Assembly: GCA_937864925.1 (NCBI GenBank)
Contig: CALMFH010000081.1
Location: 1 to 50,951, forward strand
Length of the DNA: 50,951 nucleotides
Direction: 5' to 3'
Source: an uncultured Alphaproteobacteria bacterium
GTDB taxonomy: Bacteria; Pseudomonadota; Alphaproteobacteria; Rhizobiales; Ancalomicrobiaceae
Under the pieces are notes generated by a model. It made no database searches. It was not told the DNA's origin and saw nothing but the letters and a program-made list of their open reading frames with translations. Of the stretch, positions 35,855 through 44,782 are shown piece by piece. Each line of letters opens with the position of its first letter. Within the stretch, counting starts at the first letter, position 1. Position numbers and translations under genes: made by a program.

Positions 35855-36268
35855 CGTTTCGACAGCGGCGTCAGGAGCGTCGACGAAGGCGGTGGGACGG
35901 GCCGTAAACGAGGAAGAACCCGTCCACGGTTCTCGACACTCGTGCTCGGAAGTCACGACGAAGACAGGAGGTACGGACGCACCCGGCTGTCGAAGGCACA
36001 TGAGGAATACCGGCGATCATTGAAAATGACCGCCGGTATTCCTGACGCGAACTTTTCATGCCGTTGACACATAGAAGAAATTCGCGTGCCTTCACATGCC
36101 GGATGCGTCGGTACAGCCGGCCTTTGGTATGAGAGCGGTGAGGATCCCGACGCGGCTCATGAGCATGGGATGGCCGAACGCCCCCGCCCACCCACTCCCC
36201 GCGGTCGACGTGAAGGCGATGTCGGCGGCCTCGAAGCGCGAGAAGACACGGTCGGAGTGGGCACCGCA
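35855..36268. other. Intergenic region between the caspase/SBP gene and IS21
   Basis: About 410 bp with no convincing gene. A frame from 36096 that would continue across the IS21 insertion was considered, but it has no recognisable content. A strong hairpin at 36003-36043 is listed separately. Confidence 0.5.
36003..36043. repeat. Inverted repeat, hairpin
   Basis: Perfect 13-nt arms AGGAATACCGGCG (36003-36015) and its complement (36031-36043); five further inner bases also pair, leaving a GAA loop and one mismatch. No T-run follows on either strand. It could end transcription of the caspase/SBP gene 150 bp upstream or bind a regulator. Confidence 0.45.
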
Positions 36269-36274
36269 GCATGG
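36269..36274. repeat. IS21 target site duplication, left copy
   Basis: GCATGG directly abuts the left IS end and is repeated at 38796-38801 after the right end. Six bases is within the size known for IS21-family duplications. Confidence 0.8.
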
Positions 36275-36336
36275 TGTGTTTCGGCGTGGAACTCTGACCC
36301 TCTACGAGGGGTGATCGGCGTCCAATTTTGACCCCC
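36275..36336 (+). repeat. IS21 left end with two terminal repeat units
   Basis: Unit L1 at 36281-36301 and unit L2 at 36313-36336 share the TCGGCGT...TGACCC pattern, the multiple IstA-binding units known for IS21 ends. Confidence 0.7.
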
Positions 36337-36391
36337 TTACCGCCATCGCGAGCAGACTGCCGTTCCTTTCATGGAGGGCGGCGGTCGGGGG

Positions 36392-37891
36392 ATGAAGTCA
36401 GTGGATACGATTGCGCGGATACGCCGCGAGTTCTTCGTTCGGGGTCGTTCGATCAAGGAGATCGCCCGCGAACTGCACGTCGCCCGGAACACGGTCCGGA
36501 AGGTGCTGCGTTCCGGTGAGACGATCTTCTCCTACAGTCGAGGGAGCCAGCCGCTGCCGAAGCTCGGGCCGTGGAAGGCCGAGCTGGACGGGCTGCTCGC
36601 GGCGAACGCGGCAGCATCTGCGCGTGAGCGGCTGACGCTGGTTCGGCTGTTCGAGGAGCTTCGCGGCCGGGGTTACGAAGGCGGCTACGACGCCGTTCGT
36701 CGCTACGCTCGGGTCTGGGCGCTGGAGACGTCGGCGACGAAGGTCGACGCCTACGTGCCGCTCTCCTTCGCGCCGGGCGAGGCGTACCAGTTCGACTGGA
36801 GCCACGAGGTCGTCCTGATGAACGGCCTGCCGATGACGGTGAAGGTGGCGCACGTCCGGCTCTGCCACAGCCGAATGATGTTCGTCCGGGCCTATCCGCG
36901 CGAGAGCCAGGAGATGGTGTTCGATGCCCACGACCGGGCCTTCGCCTTCTTCCGGGGCACCTGCACGCGCGGCATCTACGACAACATGAAGACCGCGGTG
37001 GAGACGATCTTCGTCGGCAAGGAGCGGGCCTACAATCGGCGCTTCCTGCAGATGGCCGGGCATTACCTCGTCGAGCCGGTCGCCTGCACGCCGGCTTCGG
37101 GCTGGGAGAAGGGGCAGGTCGAGAACCAGGTCGGGCTGGTGCGCGAGCGGTTCTTCACGCCGCGCCTGCGGGTCCGGTCCTTCGACGAGTTGAACGCCCT
37201 GCTGCTCGACCGGTGCATCGCCTACGCCAAGGCGCATCGGAACCCGGAGTTCCCCGACCGGACGGTCTGGGAGGCGTTCGAAGCCGAGCGGGCGTCGCTG
37301 GTGCCGTATCGCGGCCCCTTCGACGGGTTCCACGCGGTGACGGCGTCGGTATCGAAGACCTGCCTCGTGCGGTTCGACAACAACAAATACTCCGTATCGG
37401 CGAGCGCGGTCGGCCGCCCGGTGGAGATCCGGGCCTATGCCGATCGGATCGTCGTTCGTCAGGACGGCCGAGTGGTCGCCGAGCATCCTCGCTCCTTCGG
37501 TCGCGGCGAGACGATCTACGATCCCTGGCACTACGTGCCGGTGCTCGCCCGCAAGCCGGGAGCCCTGCGCAACGGCGCCCCGTTCAAGGACTGGGTGCTG
37601 CCGGGCGCGTTGGAGCGGGTGCGCCGCAAGCTCGCCGGCTCCAACGACGGCGACCGGCAGATGGTGGAGATCCTCGCCGCGGTGCTCGACGACGGACTGG
37701 GCGCGGTCGAGGCGGCCTGCGCCGAGGCGCTCGGCGAGGGCGTGCACTCCGCCGACGTGGTGCTGAACATCCTGGCGCGACGGCGGCCCGCGCCGATCCC
37801 GGTCGGCATCCTGACCCCGGATGCGTTGAAGCTGCGGTTCGAGCCGATCGCCGACTGCGCGCGGTACGACGACCTGCGGAGGGCCGGCTGA
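36392..37891 (+). CDS. istA: IS21-family transposase IstA
   Basis: DDE transposase of 499 residues. An N-terminal helix-turn-helix is visible ([35 protein letters not shown] region), then the rve/DDE core with [12 protein letters not shown] giving the first Asp, [10 protein letters not shown] the second, and [19 protein letters not shown] the Glu. The C-terminal domain contains [17 protein letters not shown]. The ATG at 36392 matches the common IstA start [12 protein letters not shown]. Its TGA shares a base with the istB ATG. The gene looks intact. Confidence 0.94.
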   Translation: MKSVDTIARIRREFFVRGRSIKEIARELHVARNTVRKVLRSGETIFSYSRGSQPLPKLGPWKAELDGLLAANAAASARERLTLVRLFEELRGRGYEGGYDAVRRYARVWALETSATKVDAYVPLSFAPGEAYQFDWSHEVVLMNGLPMTVKVAHVRLCHSRMMFVRAYPRESQEMVFDAHDRAFAFFRGTCTRGIYDNMKTAVETIFVGKERAYNRRFLQMAGHYLVEPVACTPASGWEKGQVENQVGLVRERFFTPRLRVRSFDELNALLLDRCIAYAKAHRNPEFPDRTVWEAFEAERASLVPYRGPFDGFHAVTASVSKTCLVRFDNNKYSVSASAVGRPVEIRAYADRIVVRQDGRVVAEHPRSFGRGETIYDPWHYVPVLARKPGALRNGAPFKDWVLPGALERVRRKLAGSNDGDRQMVEILAAVLDDGLGAVEAACAEALGEGVHSADVVLNILARRRPAPIPVGILTPDALKLRFEPIADCARYDDLRRAG

Positions 37892-38618
37892 TGGACCGCA
37901 CCCAGATCCTGAGCACGATGGCCGAGCTGAAGCTGTTCGGCATGAAGGCGGCCTACGACGAGATCGTAGCGGCGGCCCTGAAGCGCAACCACGACCCCCA
38001 GCGCATCGTCGCGGCGATGCTCACCGCCGAGATTGCCGAGAAGCAGGCCCGCTCCATCCGTTACCAGATGGGCGTGGCCAAGCTGCCGCTCGCCAAGGAC
38101 ATCGACGACTTCACCTTCGACGGCACGCCGATCAACGAGAACCTGGTCAGGGACCTCGCCGGCGGCGGCTTCGTCACCCAACAGCGCAACGTCGTGCTGA
38201 TCGGCGGCACCGGGCGGACAAGACCCACCTGGCGATCGCCATCGCCCGGTCCTGCATCAGGGGCGGCATGCGCGGCCGCTACTTCAACGTCGTCGACCTC
38301 GTGAACAAGCTCGAGGCCGAGGCCCGTGCCGGCCGACAGGGGCGAATGGCCGACTGGCTCTGCCGCCTCGACTTCGTCGTCCTCGACGAGTTGGGCTACT
38401 TGCCGTTCGCCCGATCCGGCGGTCAGTTGCTGTTCCATCTGATCAGCCGGCTCTACGAGCGCACCTCGATCGTGGTCACGACCAACCTCGCCTTCGGCGA
38501 ATGGCCTTCGGTGTTCGGTGACGCCAAGATGACCACGGCGCTGCTCGACCGCCTCACCCATCACTGCGACATCGTCGAGACCGGCAACGACAGCTGGCGC
38601 TTCAAACACCGGGCCTGA
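37891..38618 (+). pseudogene. istB: IS21 helper ATPase IstB, frameshifted in Walker A
   Basis: The N-terminal part ([19 protein letters not shown] through NVVLIGGTG) is in one frame and the rest (from [11 protein letters not shown]-like sequence through [16 protein letters not shown], Walker [13 protein letters not shown], to FKHRA) in another. The break is at about 38211-38222, exactly where the P-loop GxGKT should be; one base is missing there. The product would stop being IstB after residue about 108. Programmed frameshifting is not known for istB, so loss of function or a sequencing error is more likely. Confidence 0.88.
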
Positions 38619-38742
38619 GATCGGCGCCGTCGTCGGTATCGTGCCTCCGGTCGGGCTACGCCCTCCCTCCGTCACGACGCCGACGGCATGCCCGAAACAA
38701 CCGCTGTCCTGAAAGACAGGCGGCCACCTTCAACACGAAACC

Positions 38743-38795
38743 AGGGGGTCAAAGTTCCACGCCGATCCGGGGTCAAGTTTGCTCGCCGATTGACA
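38743..38795 (-). repeat. IS21 right end with two terminal repeat units
   Basis: Units R2 (38743-38766) and R1 (38769-38790) are inverted copies of the left-end units; the terminal TGACA at 38791-38795 mirrors the TGT of the left end. Confidence 0.7.
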
Positions 38796-38801
38796 GCATG
38801 G
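38796..38801. repeat. IS21 target site duplication, right copy
   Basis: GCATGG, identical to 36269-36274. Confidence 0.8.
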
Positions 38802-39120
38802 CGTGCTTCCGAACCGAATCACCACCGGGAAGAACCGGCGCCGCCTACGGCCGATTACACGGACACCGAGTTCGGTGGTCACGATTGATACCGAGTTCAC
38901 GAAGTTTCGAACAGGTCGAAACTTCGTGAACTCGGTATTATTCGCCTACAGAGCCTGGCAATTTCTACAAGCTTCGACGTCCGTCTTGGCGCCGAGGCTC
39001 CCCCGGAGCCAACAACCGAACTGAGCCGTTCGGTGGGGCTGGCCAACTACGTATTGGAACACATGGACTCATTGGACAATTTTTGCACCCTAGTGCCGAA
39101 ATCGCGATTTGGAGACGCAA
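38802..39120. other. Intergenic region between IS21 and the RTX gene
   Basis: No gene seen apart from the perfect palindrome at 38888-38938. From about 39040 the sequence turns AT-rich and should hold the promoter of the RTX-like gene; GGAG lies six bases before its ATG. Confidence 0.45.
38888..38938. repeat. Perfect 23-bp palindrome related to the two-hairpin repeat (copy C)
   Basis: Arms of 23 nt at 38888-38910 and 38916-38938 pair perfectly around the loop ACAGG. The inner part equals hairpin 2 of copy B (the loop is its complement), and 22 bases of the arm from TACCGAGTTCACG onward are shared with copy B. The second hairpin is absent. Such long perfect arms usually signal a recent or actively maintained structure. 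Confidence 0.8.
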
Positions 39121-41478
39121 ATGGCAACATTTAGCTGGTTGACTACGGGTAACTGGATACCGAGCATTACTGCAGATGCGACAGGTGAAGCATTATATGC
39201 TGGAGTTTACAGTCGAACCGTCAATGGTAAATTGCAGACCTTGCGTTTTGACGTTCTTCTCGGAGGCGCAGGCAATGATTCGTTGTATGGCGACGACTTG
39301 GGCGTCTATATCTCTGGCGGCGGTGGAGATGACACCATTTTCGGCGGAGCAATGAATGATACGATCGAAGATAATGATGGATCTACCGTCAATATAAGCG
39401 CGCTCGGCGGCGATGATACAATTATTACCACGACAGGAATGTCCGGAAGTATTGATGGCGGGACTGGGACCGATCGGCTACAAATATATGGCGATATATC
39501 AAAAATAAAGCTTGAAAACGTTGAATCTATTTGCACATATCGCAGTGATTTCATAACAATAACAGAAGAGCAATTGAATGCGGTGCAGTCAATACAATCG
39601 CTTCGGTACGATGATTTACAACTTACATTGAGATTGATATTGAAAACAGCTGGAATTATCGATATTTCGAGCAAGGGGCTTGGGGCTCCTACAGAAATAT
39701 ATGGATCATCTGGTGGTGATATAGTTACACTCGGATCCAGTCGTGATTGGTTCATTGGTGGTGCGGGTGACGACATTGTGTATGGTGGGGCTGGTAATGA
39801 TATTATTTCTCTGGAAGAAGGAAACGATGTCGCTTATGGCGGCGACGGAAATGATTTCATCGATGACCTGCGTGGGATGTCTACGGAAATATATGGAGAT
39901 GGCGGCGACGACAAAATAGAAGTATATAGTAATATCTATTCTGGCAACAATGCTTTTTATAGCATTAGTGGAAAAGTCGATGGAGGTGACGGGTTTGACA
40001 TCATATTTGGAACGCCAGACATTACTGGAATTGATATATTCAATGTAGAGGCTCTATACGTTACGGGTCCGAATGAACAAACGACGGGCTTTGCCGATCA
40101 ATTTGAGAATTTTCAAATTATTGCGAATTCAACAAATCAAACATCGCTGCCGGTCCGTTTGAAACTAGGTAAGTCCGGGTCTGTTGATATTTCATCACAA
40201 TTGAAATCGTACAGCTGTGAATTTAAAGAATCGGATGGGGACGACAACATTGTACTCGGTTCTGGCAATGACAAGTTTATTTGTTCGGATTCCCTTGATG
40301 TCAACACGTTCGACGGTGGCATGGGGCGAGATATAGCCAGTTATGATAACACGAGCGATAATTACACTGTAACGCGCAACGCAGATGGGAGCGTGACGGT
40401 CGCCGACATCTCGGGGGGCGCTTCGAGCGGGCGCGATACGCTCCGAAACATAGAGATCGTGAAATTCATCGATACGGGGCTGCGATTGCATGGCGGAATA
40501 CACGATTTCGACGATTCGGGCTCCGCGGATATCTTGCTTCGAAACTCCGAGGGCGTCACCGGACTCTGGTCGATGAACGGCATCACTGTCACTAGCCTGA
40601 CTTTGACCTCTGTTCAGGTACTGAACGACTGGGAGATCAAGGCGATCGCGGACTTCGACGGCAATGGTACCTCCGATATCCTGTGGCTCCACGCCGATTC
40701 CGGCAGTGCCCTCGACGGTGTCTCCTACGTCTCCTACCAGGACGGGGCCGCGGCGACCGGCGGCAACGTGGTGCAACAGCTCTCCGGTTGGTCGATTGCT
40801 GGGGTCGGTGACTTCACAGGCGACGGCAAGGCCGACGTGCTCTATCGCAGCGATACGACCGGAATGACCTATCTCGACGTGATGGACGGCGCCGCGATCG
40901 ACTGGGGTTCCTCCGGCTTCACCTCTTCGCAAGTCACCGACACCAAATGGACGGTCGCCGCGGTTGCCGACTTCAACGGGGACGGCAAGGCTGACTTGCT
41001 GTGGCGTTATGACAACGCGGCCGATCTGTCGGATCCGCTCAATGGCACGCTCTTCGAGTGGAAGATGGACGGTTCGAACGTGACTTCTGCGGATCTTCTT
41101 TCGCAGCAGGCGTCGGGCAACTGGCAGGTGGCCGGCACCGGCGACTTCGACGGCAATGGCACGGCGGACATCCTATTCCGCTACCACAATGCGTCGAACA
41201 CGTCGGATGCGCTGAACGGCCTTTCTTACATCGACTTCATGAATGGGGAGATGGTGGCAAAAGGCGCGCCGACACGGTGGCAGGTGGGTGAGGACTGGCA
41301 ATTGGCGTCGATCGGCGACTTCGACGGCAACCTGAAGTCGGACATCCTGTGGCGGCAGACGTCGACGGGCGCAACGTACGCCTGGCTGATGGACGGCACG
41401 AACGTGGCGGCCGCGGGCTTCACCTCGGAGCAGGCCGGGACCGGATGGGCCACACAGAACGGCACGCTAATAGGATAG
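39121..41478 (+). CDS. RTX calcium-binding and FG-GAP/VCBS repeat protein
   Basis: 785 residues, no classical signal peptide, probably secreted by a type I system. The N-terminal half carries RTX nonapeptides (LLGGAGNDSLYGDD, ISGGGGDDTIFGG, FIGGAGDDIVYGGAGND, VAYGGDGNDFID). The C-terminal half has six FG-GAP-like calcium repeats starting near 40504, 40651, 40809, 40968, 41142 and 41316 (for example DFNGDGKADLLWR). The half before about 40380 is AT-rich with ATA/AAA codons; the half after is GC-rich like the chromosome. The ATG at 39121 follows GGAG; TTG 39109 is less likely. No export genes are adjacent. Confidence 0.88.
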   Translation: MATFSWLTTGNWIPSITADATGEALYAGVYSRTVNGKLQTLRFDVLLGGAGNDSLYGDDLGVYISGGGGDDTIFGGAMNDTIEDNDGSTVNISALGGDDTIITTTGMSGSIDGGTGTDRLQIYGDISKIKLENVESICTYRSDFITITEEQLNAVQSIQSLRYDDLQLTLRLILKTAGIIDISSKGLGAPTEIYGSSGGDIVTLGSSRDWFIGGAGDDIVYGGAGNDIISLEEGNDVAYGGDGNDFIDDLRGMSTEIYGDGGDDKIEVYSNIYSGNNAFYSISGKVDGGDGFDIIFGTPDITGIDIFNVEALYVTGPNEQTTGFADQFENFQIIANSTNQTSLPVRLKLGKSGSVDISSQLKSYSCEFKESDGDDNIVLGSGNDKFICSDSLDVNTFDGGMGRDIASYDNTSDNYTVTRNADGSVTVADISGGASSGRDTLRNIEIVKFIDTGLRLHGGIHDFDDSGSADILLRNSEGVTGLWSMNGITVTSLTLTSVQVLNDWEIKAIADFDGNGTSDILWLHADSGSALDGVSYVSYQDGAAATGGNVVQQLSGWSIAGVGDFTGDGKADVLYRSDTTGMTYLDVMDGAAIDWGSSGFTSSQVTDTKWTVAAVADFNGDGKADLLWRYDNAADLSDPLNGTLFEWKMDGSNVTSADLLSQQASGNWQVAGTGDFDGNGTADILFRYHNASNTSDALNGLSYIDFMNGEMVAKGAPTRWQVGEDWQLASIGDFDGNLKSDILWRQTSTGATYAWLMDGTNVAAAGFTSEQAGTGWATQNGTLIG

Positions 41479-41518
41479 GGTTTCGTCGGGATATACCCCG
41501 AGGAAGCCGGGCCCTGTC

Positions 41519-41828
41519 GACGAATAGGCGTCTCTGGGCGGGCGGCTGCAATGAGGACGAAGCCGAGGTGGCCCTCGGCGGTCCTTTCGTTCGTGGTGGC
41601 GGGACGGCGGGAGTTCTTCAGCTTGTAGAAGCAGCGCTCGATCCGGTTTCGCAGGGCATGGACGTGATCGCCGACGGGGGTCGGAACCTTGCGGCTTCGA
41701 CGCGTCGGGATGACCGGTGCGACGCCGCGTGCCCCCATCTCGTCCCGTAAGCGATCGGAATCGTTGCCACGATCGGCCGGAAGGACCTTCGGCTCGGGAC
41801 CGCCCACGTCGAGCGAAGGAACCGCGCC
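41519..41828 (-). pseudogene. IS5-family transposase remnant, C-terminal part
   Basis: About 100 residues resembling the end of IS5/IS427-type DDE transposases: LPADRGNDSDRLRDEMGARG, IPTRRSRKVPTP, and the YREK-like HALRNRIERCFYKLKNSRRPAT with the catalytic Glu, then the FVLIAAA end. The N-terminal two-thirds is missing, cut where the IS3 remnant begins near 41837. No ends of the element were identified. Confidence 0.75.
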
Positions 41829-41836
41829 GAGTTCCG

Positions 41837-42520
41837 CCGATCGCACCGTCGACGTATCACGCCACGTCGTTCGTCGTCGCGACCCACGACGGCCCCTCCT
41901 CGGGTGGGCCGCGACGGGTGCTGTGCCACACGACCTGGCGGGTGTTCGATGAGAACTTCCGGGTCTACGGCGTCTGCGAAGTCCGGCGAAAGATGAACCG
42001 CGAAGGCACTCCCGTCGCACGATGCGCGGTGGCTCGGCAGATGAAACAGGAGGGACTTCAGAGCGTTGTTCGTGGTCGTCCGGCCGTTCCGAGCACGCGG
42101 CCCGAACCGGCTCTGGGTAACGACTTCACCTACGTCTCGACCCGGTCCGGCTTCGTCCACGTCGTCTTCGTGTTCGATGCCCTCGAGCTGGCCCTGCAGG
42201 AACGCCATCCAAAATCGAGCGGCGGCTTCGTCCATCACAGCGACCGAGGTGGCCAATACCCGTCGATCCGCTACACCGAGCGCCTCGCCGACGCCGGCGT
42301 GGTTCCCTCGGCCACTACACGGGCCACGCGTCCCGCTTTCGCCGTCGGGGTTTCCTACGACAATGCTCTCGCCGAAACGATCAACGAGCTCTACGAGGCC
42401 GAGATGATCCTCCGGCGCGGGCTGTGGCGATCCCTCGAGGTGGTCGAGTCCGCGACCCTCGAATGGGTCGACTGATTCGACTACCTCGGGCTCCTCGAGC
42501 AGGCGCGCGCAAAGTGGCGA
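41837..42520 (+). pseudogene. IS3-family OrfB transposase remnant
   Basis: Resembles IS3 OrfB: PSTYHA, VFDENFRVYGVCEVRRKMNREG, then DFTYVSTRSGFVHVVFVFDALE, HHSDRGGQYPSIRYTERLADAG, YDNALAETINELYEAE and ATLEWVD. All three DDE residues can be located, but a block of about 25 residues is missing between FVFDA and LELALQE, the part before FDENF is degraded, and the usual Trp after EWVD is a TGA at 42473-42475. No OrfA is seen. It abuts the IS5 remnant. Confidence 0.8.
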
Positions 42521-42540
42521 GTGAAACGGGCACTTTCCCA

Positions 42541-43006
42541 CCGCTCGCTCGATCCACCCCCTACCGCATCTCCGGGAATGCAGGATTCGGGTGATTGCCA
42601 AAATCGAAGTGGCTTTTGGCCATCGGTCACGGGAAAATTGAAGAAGATCACGAACTTGTTCTACTTCGACCCATGACGGGAATGGTGACGTCGCGAGCCG
42701 CTCCTGGATAAATTTCGCAATCTAAATCACCCAAATGCCGATAATGCAGATATTGGCCGGCGTCAGAATCTGGTCTCCAGATGAATACTTGCGCCGATGA
42801 AAATCGGTTCACTGTAAAACTCCAACGATGGGCGTCACATTCGTTTGTGTTCGATAGCACAAAATAAGTCGATCTCTACCACCAGAATCGCTCGACTTTG
42901 CGGTTCTGGGGATAGAATAATGCACTGACAAAGAACAAAATCCGAACACGACTTCCGCAAATCTGTGAATTCGATCGAGCTGGGCTTTTGAAAAATTGAC
43001 GGAAGG
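42541..43006. other. AT-rich region without a clear gene
   Basis: Short minus-strand frames at 42648-42860 and 42809-43018 overlap each other and match nothing I recognise. Composition is lower in GC than the chromosome. Together with 43056-43315, which is very AT-rich and also empty, this looks like island remnant DNA. Confidence 0.45.
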
Positions 43007-43055
43007 TGGCGCGCCCAAAAGGATTCGAACCTCTGATCCCCAGAATCGTAGTCAT
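43007..43055 (-). other. tRNA-Arg-like 3' fragment, candidate attachment site
   Basis: On the minus strand the sequence reads as the 3' part of a tRNA: an anticodon region GACTACGAT (ACG, Arg), a T arm AGAGGTTCGAATCCTTT, the acceptor 3' strand TGGGCGCG and CCA at 43007-43009. The anticodon stem pairs poorly, and there is no D arm or 5' acceptor strand in the AT-rich DNA beyond 43055, so it is not a working tRNA. Such 3' fragments are typical att scars of elements integrated at tRNA genes. Confidence 0.55.
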
Positions 43056-43315
43056 GTAATACCTATATATACGTCAGATTTTGCAAATGTAAAAATAGAT
43101 ATGTTGCCTTAAGAATATTGTCATATTGTCGATATCAATATTTCTCATTACGGAATAATTGAGTTCGTGCTCATTTCGGCAGGAATTTCGACGCTGTTTA
43201 ACTGCGTGGCGAGCGAGCACTTGCCCCTCCCGCCGGGGCTCGTCGAACTTCAAGAAGAAGGTAGTCTACTTCAATTCCAGCGCCATGATCCCTTTGAAGG
43301 ATTGCGTATTCTGCA
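43056..43315. other. AT-rich intergenic stretch
   Basis: About 260 bp, very AT-rich to about 43165, then returning to chromosomal composition. No gene or clear signal seen. Confidence 0.4.
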
Positions 43316-43579
43316 TCAGGGGCGCTTGAACGGGATCACGTTTCCATCGTCGAGAAACACCTGCATGCCCTCGCCCTCGACCGTAGCGAGGAATTCGGCA
43401 TAGGCAGCGTCGTCCGATGGAAACGGATCGTCCCAGACGATCGACGTGCGGTTCCCGTTCACGACCTCCAGGGTCCATGCGGCTTCATGCTCGAGGCGAG
43501 CGATGCTCACCTCGACGGAGATCCCGTCACGAGAATACTGGCCGCAATGACCGGAGAAGACGATATTCGGATCCTTCAT
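43316..43579 (-). CDS. Small conserved hypothetical protein
   Basis: 87 residues, beginning MKDPNIVFSGHCGQYSRDGI and containing ARLEHEAAWTLEVVN and TSIVWDDPFPSDDAAYAEF. The pattern is that of a small acidic cytoplasmic protein I associate with Hyphomicrobiales genomes; no function is known to me. The ATG at 43579 is preferred to 43639 because homologous-looking sequence starts there. No membrane segment or Cys pair. It has no close operon partner. Confidence 0.7.
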   Translation of the reverse strand: MKDPNIVFSGHCGQYSRDGISVEVSIARLEHEAAWTLEVVNGNRTSIVWDDPFPSDDAAYAEFLATVEGEGMQVFLDDGNVIPFKRP

Positions 43580-43720
43580 GGCCTCACCAAGCTCTGCGGC
43601 TTCACCATCGCTACACCACAATATCCGGCGTATAGGCATTCATGAAGTCCGAGATCGCGAACGGTCTCATCGATCTGACGGACGGTCGTCGGAGTCTGCT
43701 CCCTCAACTCTCGGCACGGT

Positions 43721-44047
43721 TCACTCGGCGCCGGGCACGGGCCTGACCCAGTGACCGGGTTTGAGATGCTCGGTGTAGACGAAATAGCTGCGTTCCGAGC
43801 AGTCCACGCGGAAGGTGTGTTGGGTGGACCCGAGCGGCAATCCGCCTTCCTGGCGCGGGACCTTGCGCGACGAGAGCACGTGCTTGCAGGGATGGCCGGC
43901 TGCGACGATCCATTCTGCGAACGCCCGGTCTCGGGCGGCGCGTTGTGCCGGCGACGGAACCAGGTCGGCGAGGGCCGGTCCTCCGAGAGAGAGGATCGCG
44001 GCGGCGACCAGCGACACATGGATCGGAGCGAGACGACGAGCCGTCAT
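43721..44047 (-). CDS. Small secreted hypothetical protein
   Basis: 108 residues with a clear signal peptide (LAPIHVSLVAAAILSLGGPALA) and a mature part of about 80 residues with two Cys (HPCKHVLSSRKV and VDCSERSYFVYTE) that may form a disulfide. GGGAGG nine bases before the ATG at 44047 supports the start; the longer frame to 44209 lacks coding character. Function not recognised; likely periplasmic. Confidence 0.72.
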   Translation of the reverse strand: MTARRLAPIHVSLVAAAILSLGGPALADLVPSPAQRAARDRAFAEWIVAAGHPCKHVLSSRKVPRQEGGLPLGSTQHTFRVDCSERSYFVYTEHLKPGHWVRPVPGAE

Positions 44048-44202
44048 GTTCCAGGGCCTCCCGACTCTCGGGCTTCGTCCATGGTCGGACACATCGGGCG
44101 GTGGCGCAATTTCGGGAAACCCCGTCTGGTATCGTATCGAGCACCCGATCCGGGTCGACGATCGCGTCGACGCGTGATCCGGGAAAATCATGGGATCGAA
44201 TA

Positions 44203-44550
44203 TTGACACCTCTGATCGCCCTGCTCCTGTCCCTGTCGGTCGAGACTCTGATCGCCGCGACCGTGGTCGCGATCGATGGCCGGTGTCGCCCTTCGGCGGC
44301 GGCCGCCGCCGCCGTCGTCGGCACGCTGCTGACCCATCGCCTCGCCTGGGAAGAGGTCTTCGTCGCGACCGACCACTTGGATTGGGTTTCGGCGGTCCTG
44401 CTCGTCGAAGCCGAGGTGGTGATCGCCGAGGCTGTCGTCTATCGCGCGATGACCGTGCTCTCGACAGCGCGCTCCCTGCTCGTGTCGCTCCTCGCCAATG
44501 CGGGGTCCACCGCGCTCGGCTTCGGTCTCTGGCTCGCCGGGATCGAATGA
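44203..44550 (+). CDS. Small multi-pass membrane protein
   Basis: About 115 residues with three or four hydrophobic segments (PLIALLLSLSVETLIAATVVA, AAAAAVVGTLL, SAVLLVEAEVVIAEAVVY, LLVSLLANAGSTALGFGLWLAG). The likely start is a TTG at 44203; the frame is open further upstream but that part is Arg-rich and antisense to a neighbouring gene. Conserved acidic residues inside helices (VETL, EAEVVIAEAV) suggest an ion- or substrate-linked role, but no family is recognised. Confidence 0.55.
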   Translation: MTPLIALLLSLSVETLIAATVVAIDGRCRPSAAAAAAVVGTLLTHRLAWEEVFVATDHLDWVSAVLLVEAEVVIAEAVVYRAMTVLSTARSLLVSLLANAGSTALGFGLWLAGIE

Positions 44551-44782
44551 GAGCGTCCGAACGACGCGTGGGGGAAGATCCGGATTGCCCGTGGCCGCGT
44601 TCGCCATGCCTATTCGAACGGGCGGTCGCGGACCGGCTTCGTCATCTCGTTGCCGTCGACACCGTGCCGGCCCGGGGGGGCGACGGGCGACGTCGCGATC
44701 GACCCGGTGAAGCCGGCCGGCCGAACGGAATCGACGGACTCACCCGACGAAATCGCCGGCCCGATGATGCGAGGACGGGGCG

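Larger units (their letters stand above)
36275..38795 (+). mobile_element. IS21-family insertion sequence, 2521 bp
   Basis: A complete element by ends: both begin TGT with a shared TCGGCG block (36275 inward, and the complement from 38795 inward), both carry inner repeats of the type ATCGGCGTNNAANTTTGACCC, and GCATGG is duplicated outside. It encodes istA and istB in the usual order with a one-base overlap. IstB is frameshifted, so this copy is probably immobile unless helped in trans. The clean duplication indicates insertion into unique sequence and little later decay. Confidence 0.9.

Noticed and set aside
36096-36314. Possible small gene interrupted by IS21
   Set aside because: Joining across the duplication gives an open frame but nothing recognisable and no start signal.
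40195-40932. 245-residue minus-strand frame in the RTX gene
   Set aside because: No motif; antisense to obvious calcium-binding repeats.
43007-43083. Functional tRNA-Arg gene
   Set aside because: No 5' acceptor strand or D arm, and a poorly paired anticodon stem.
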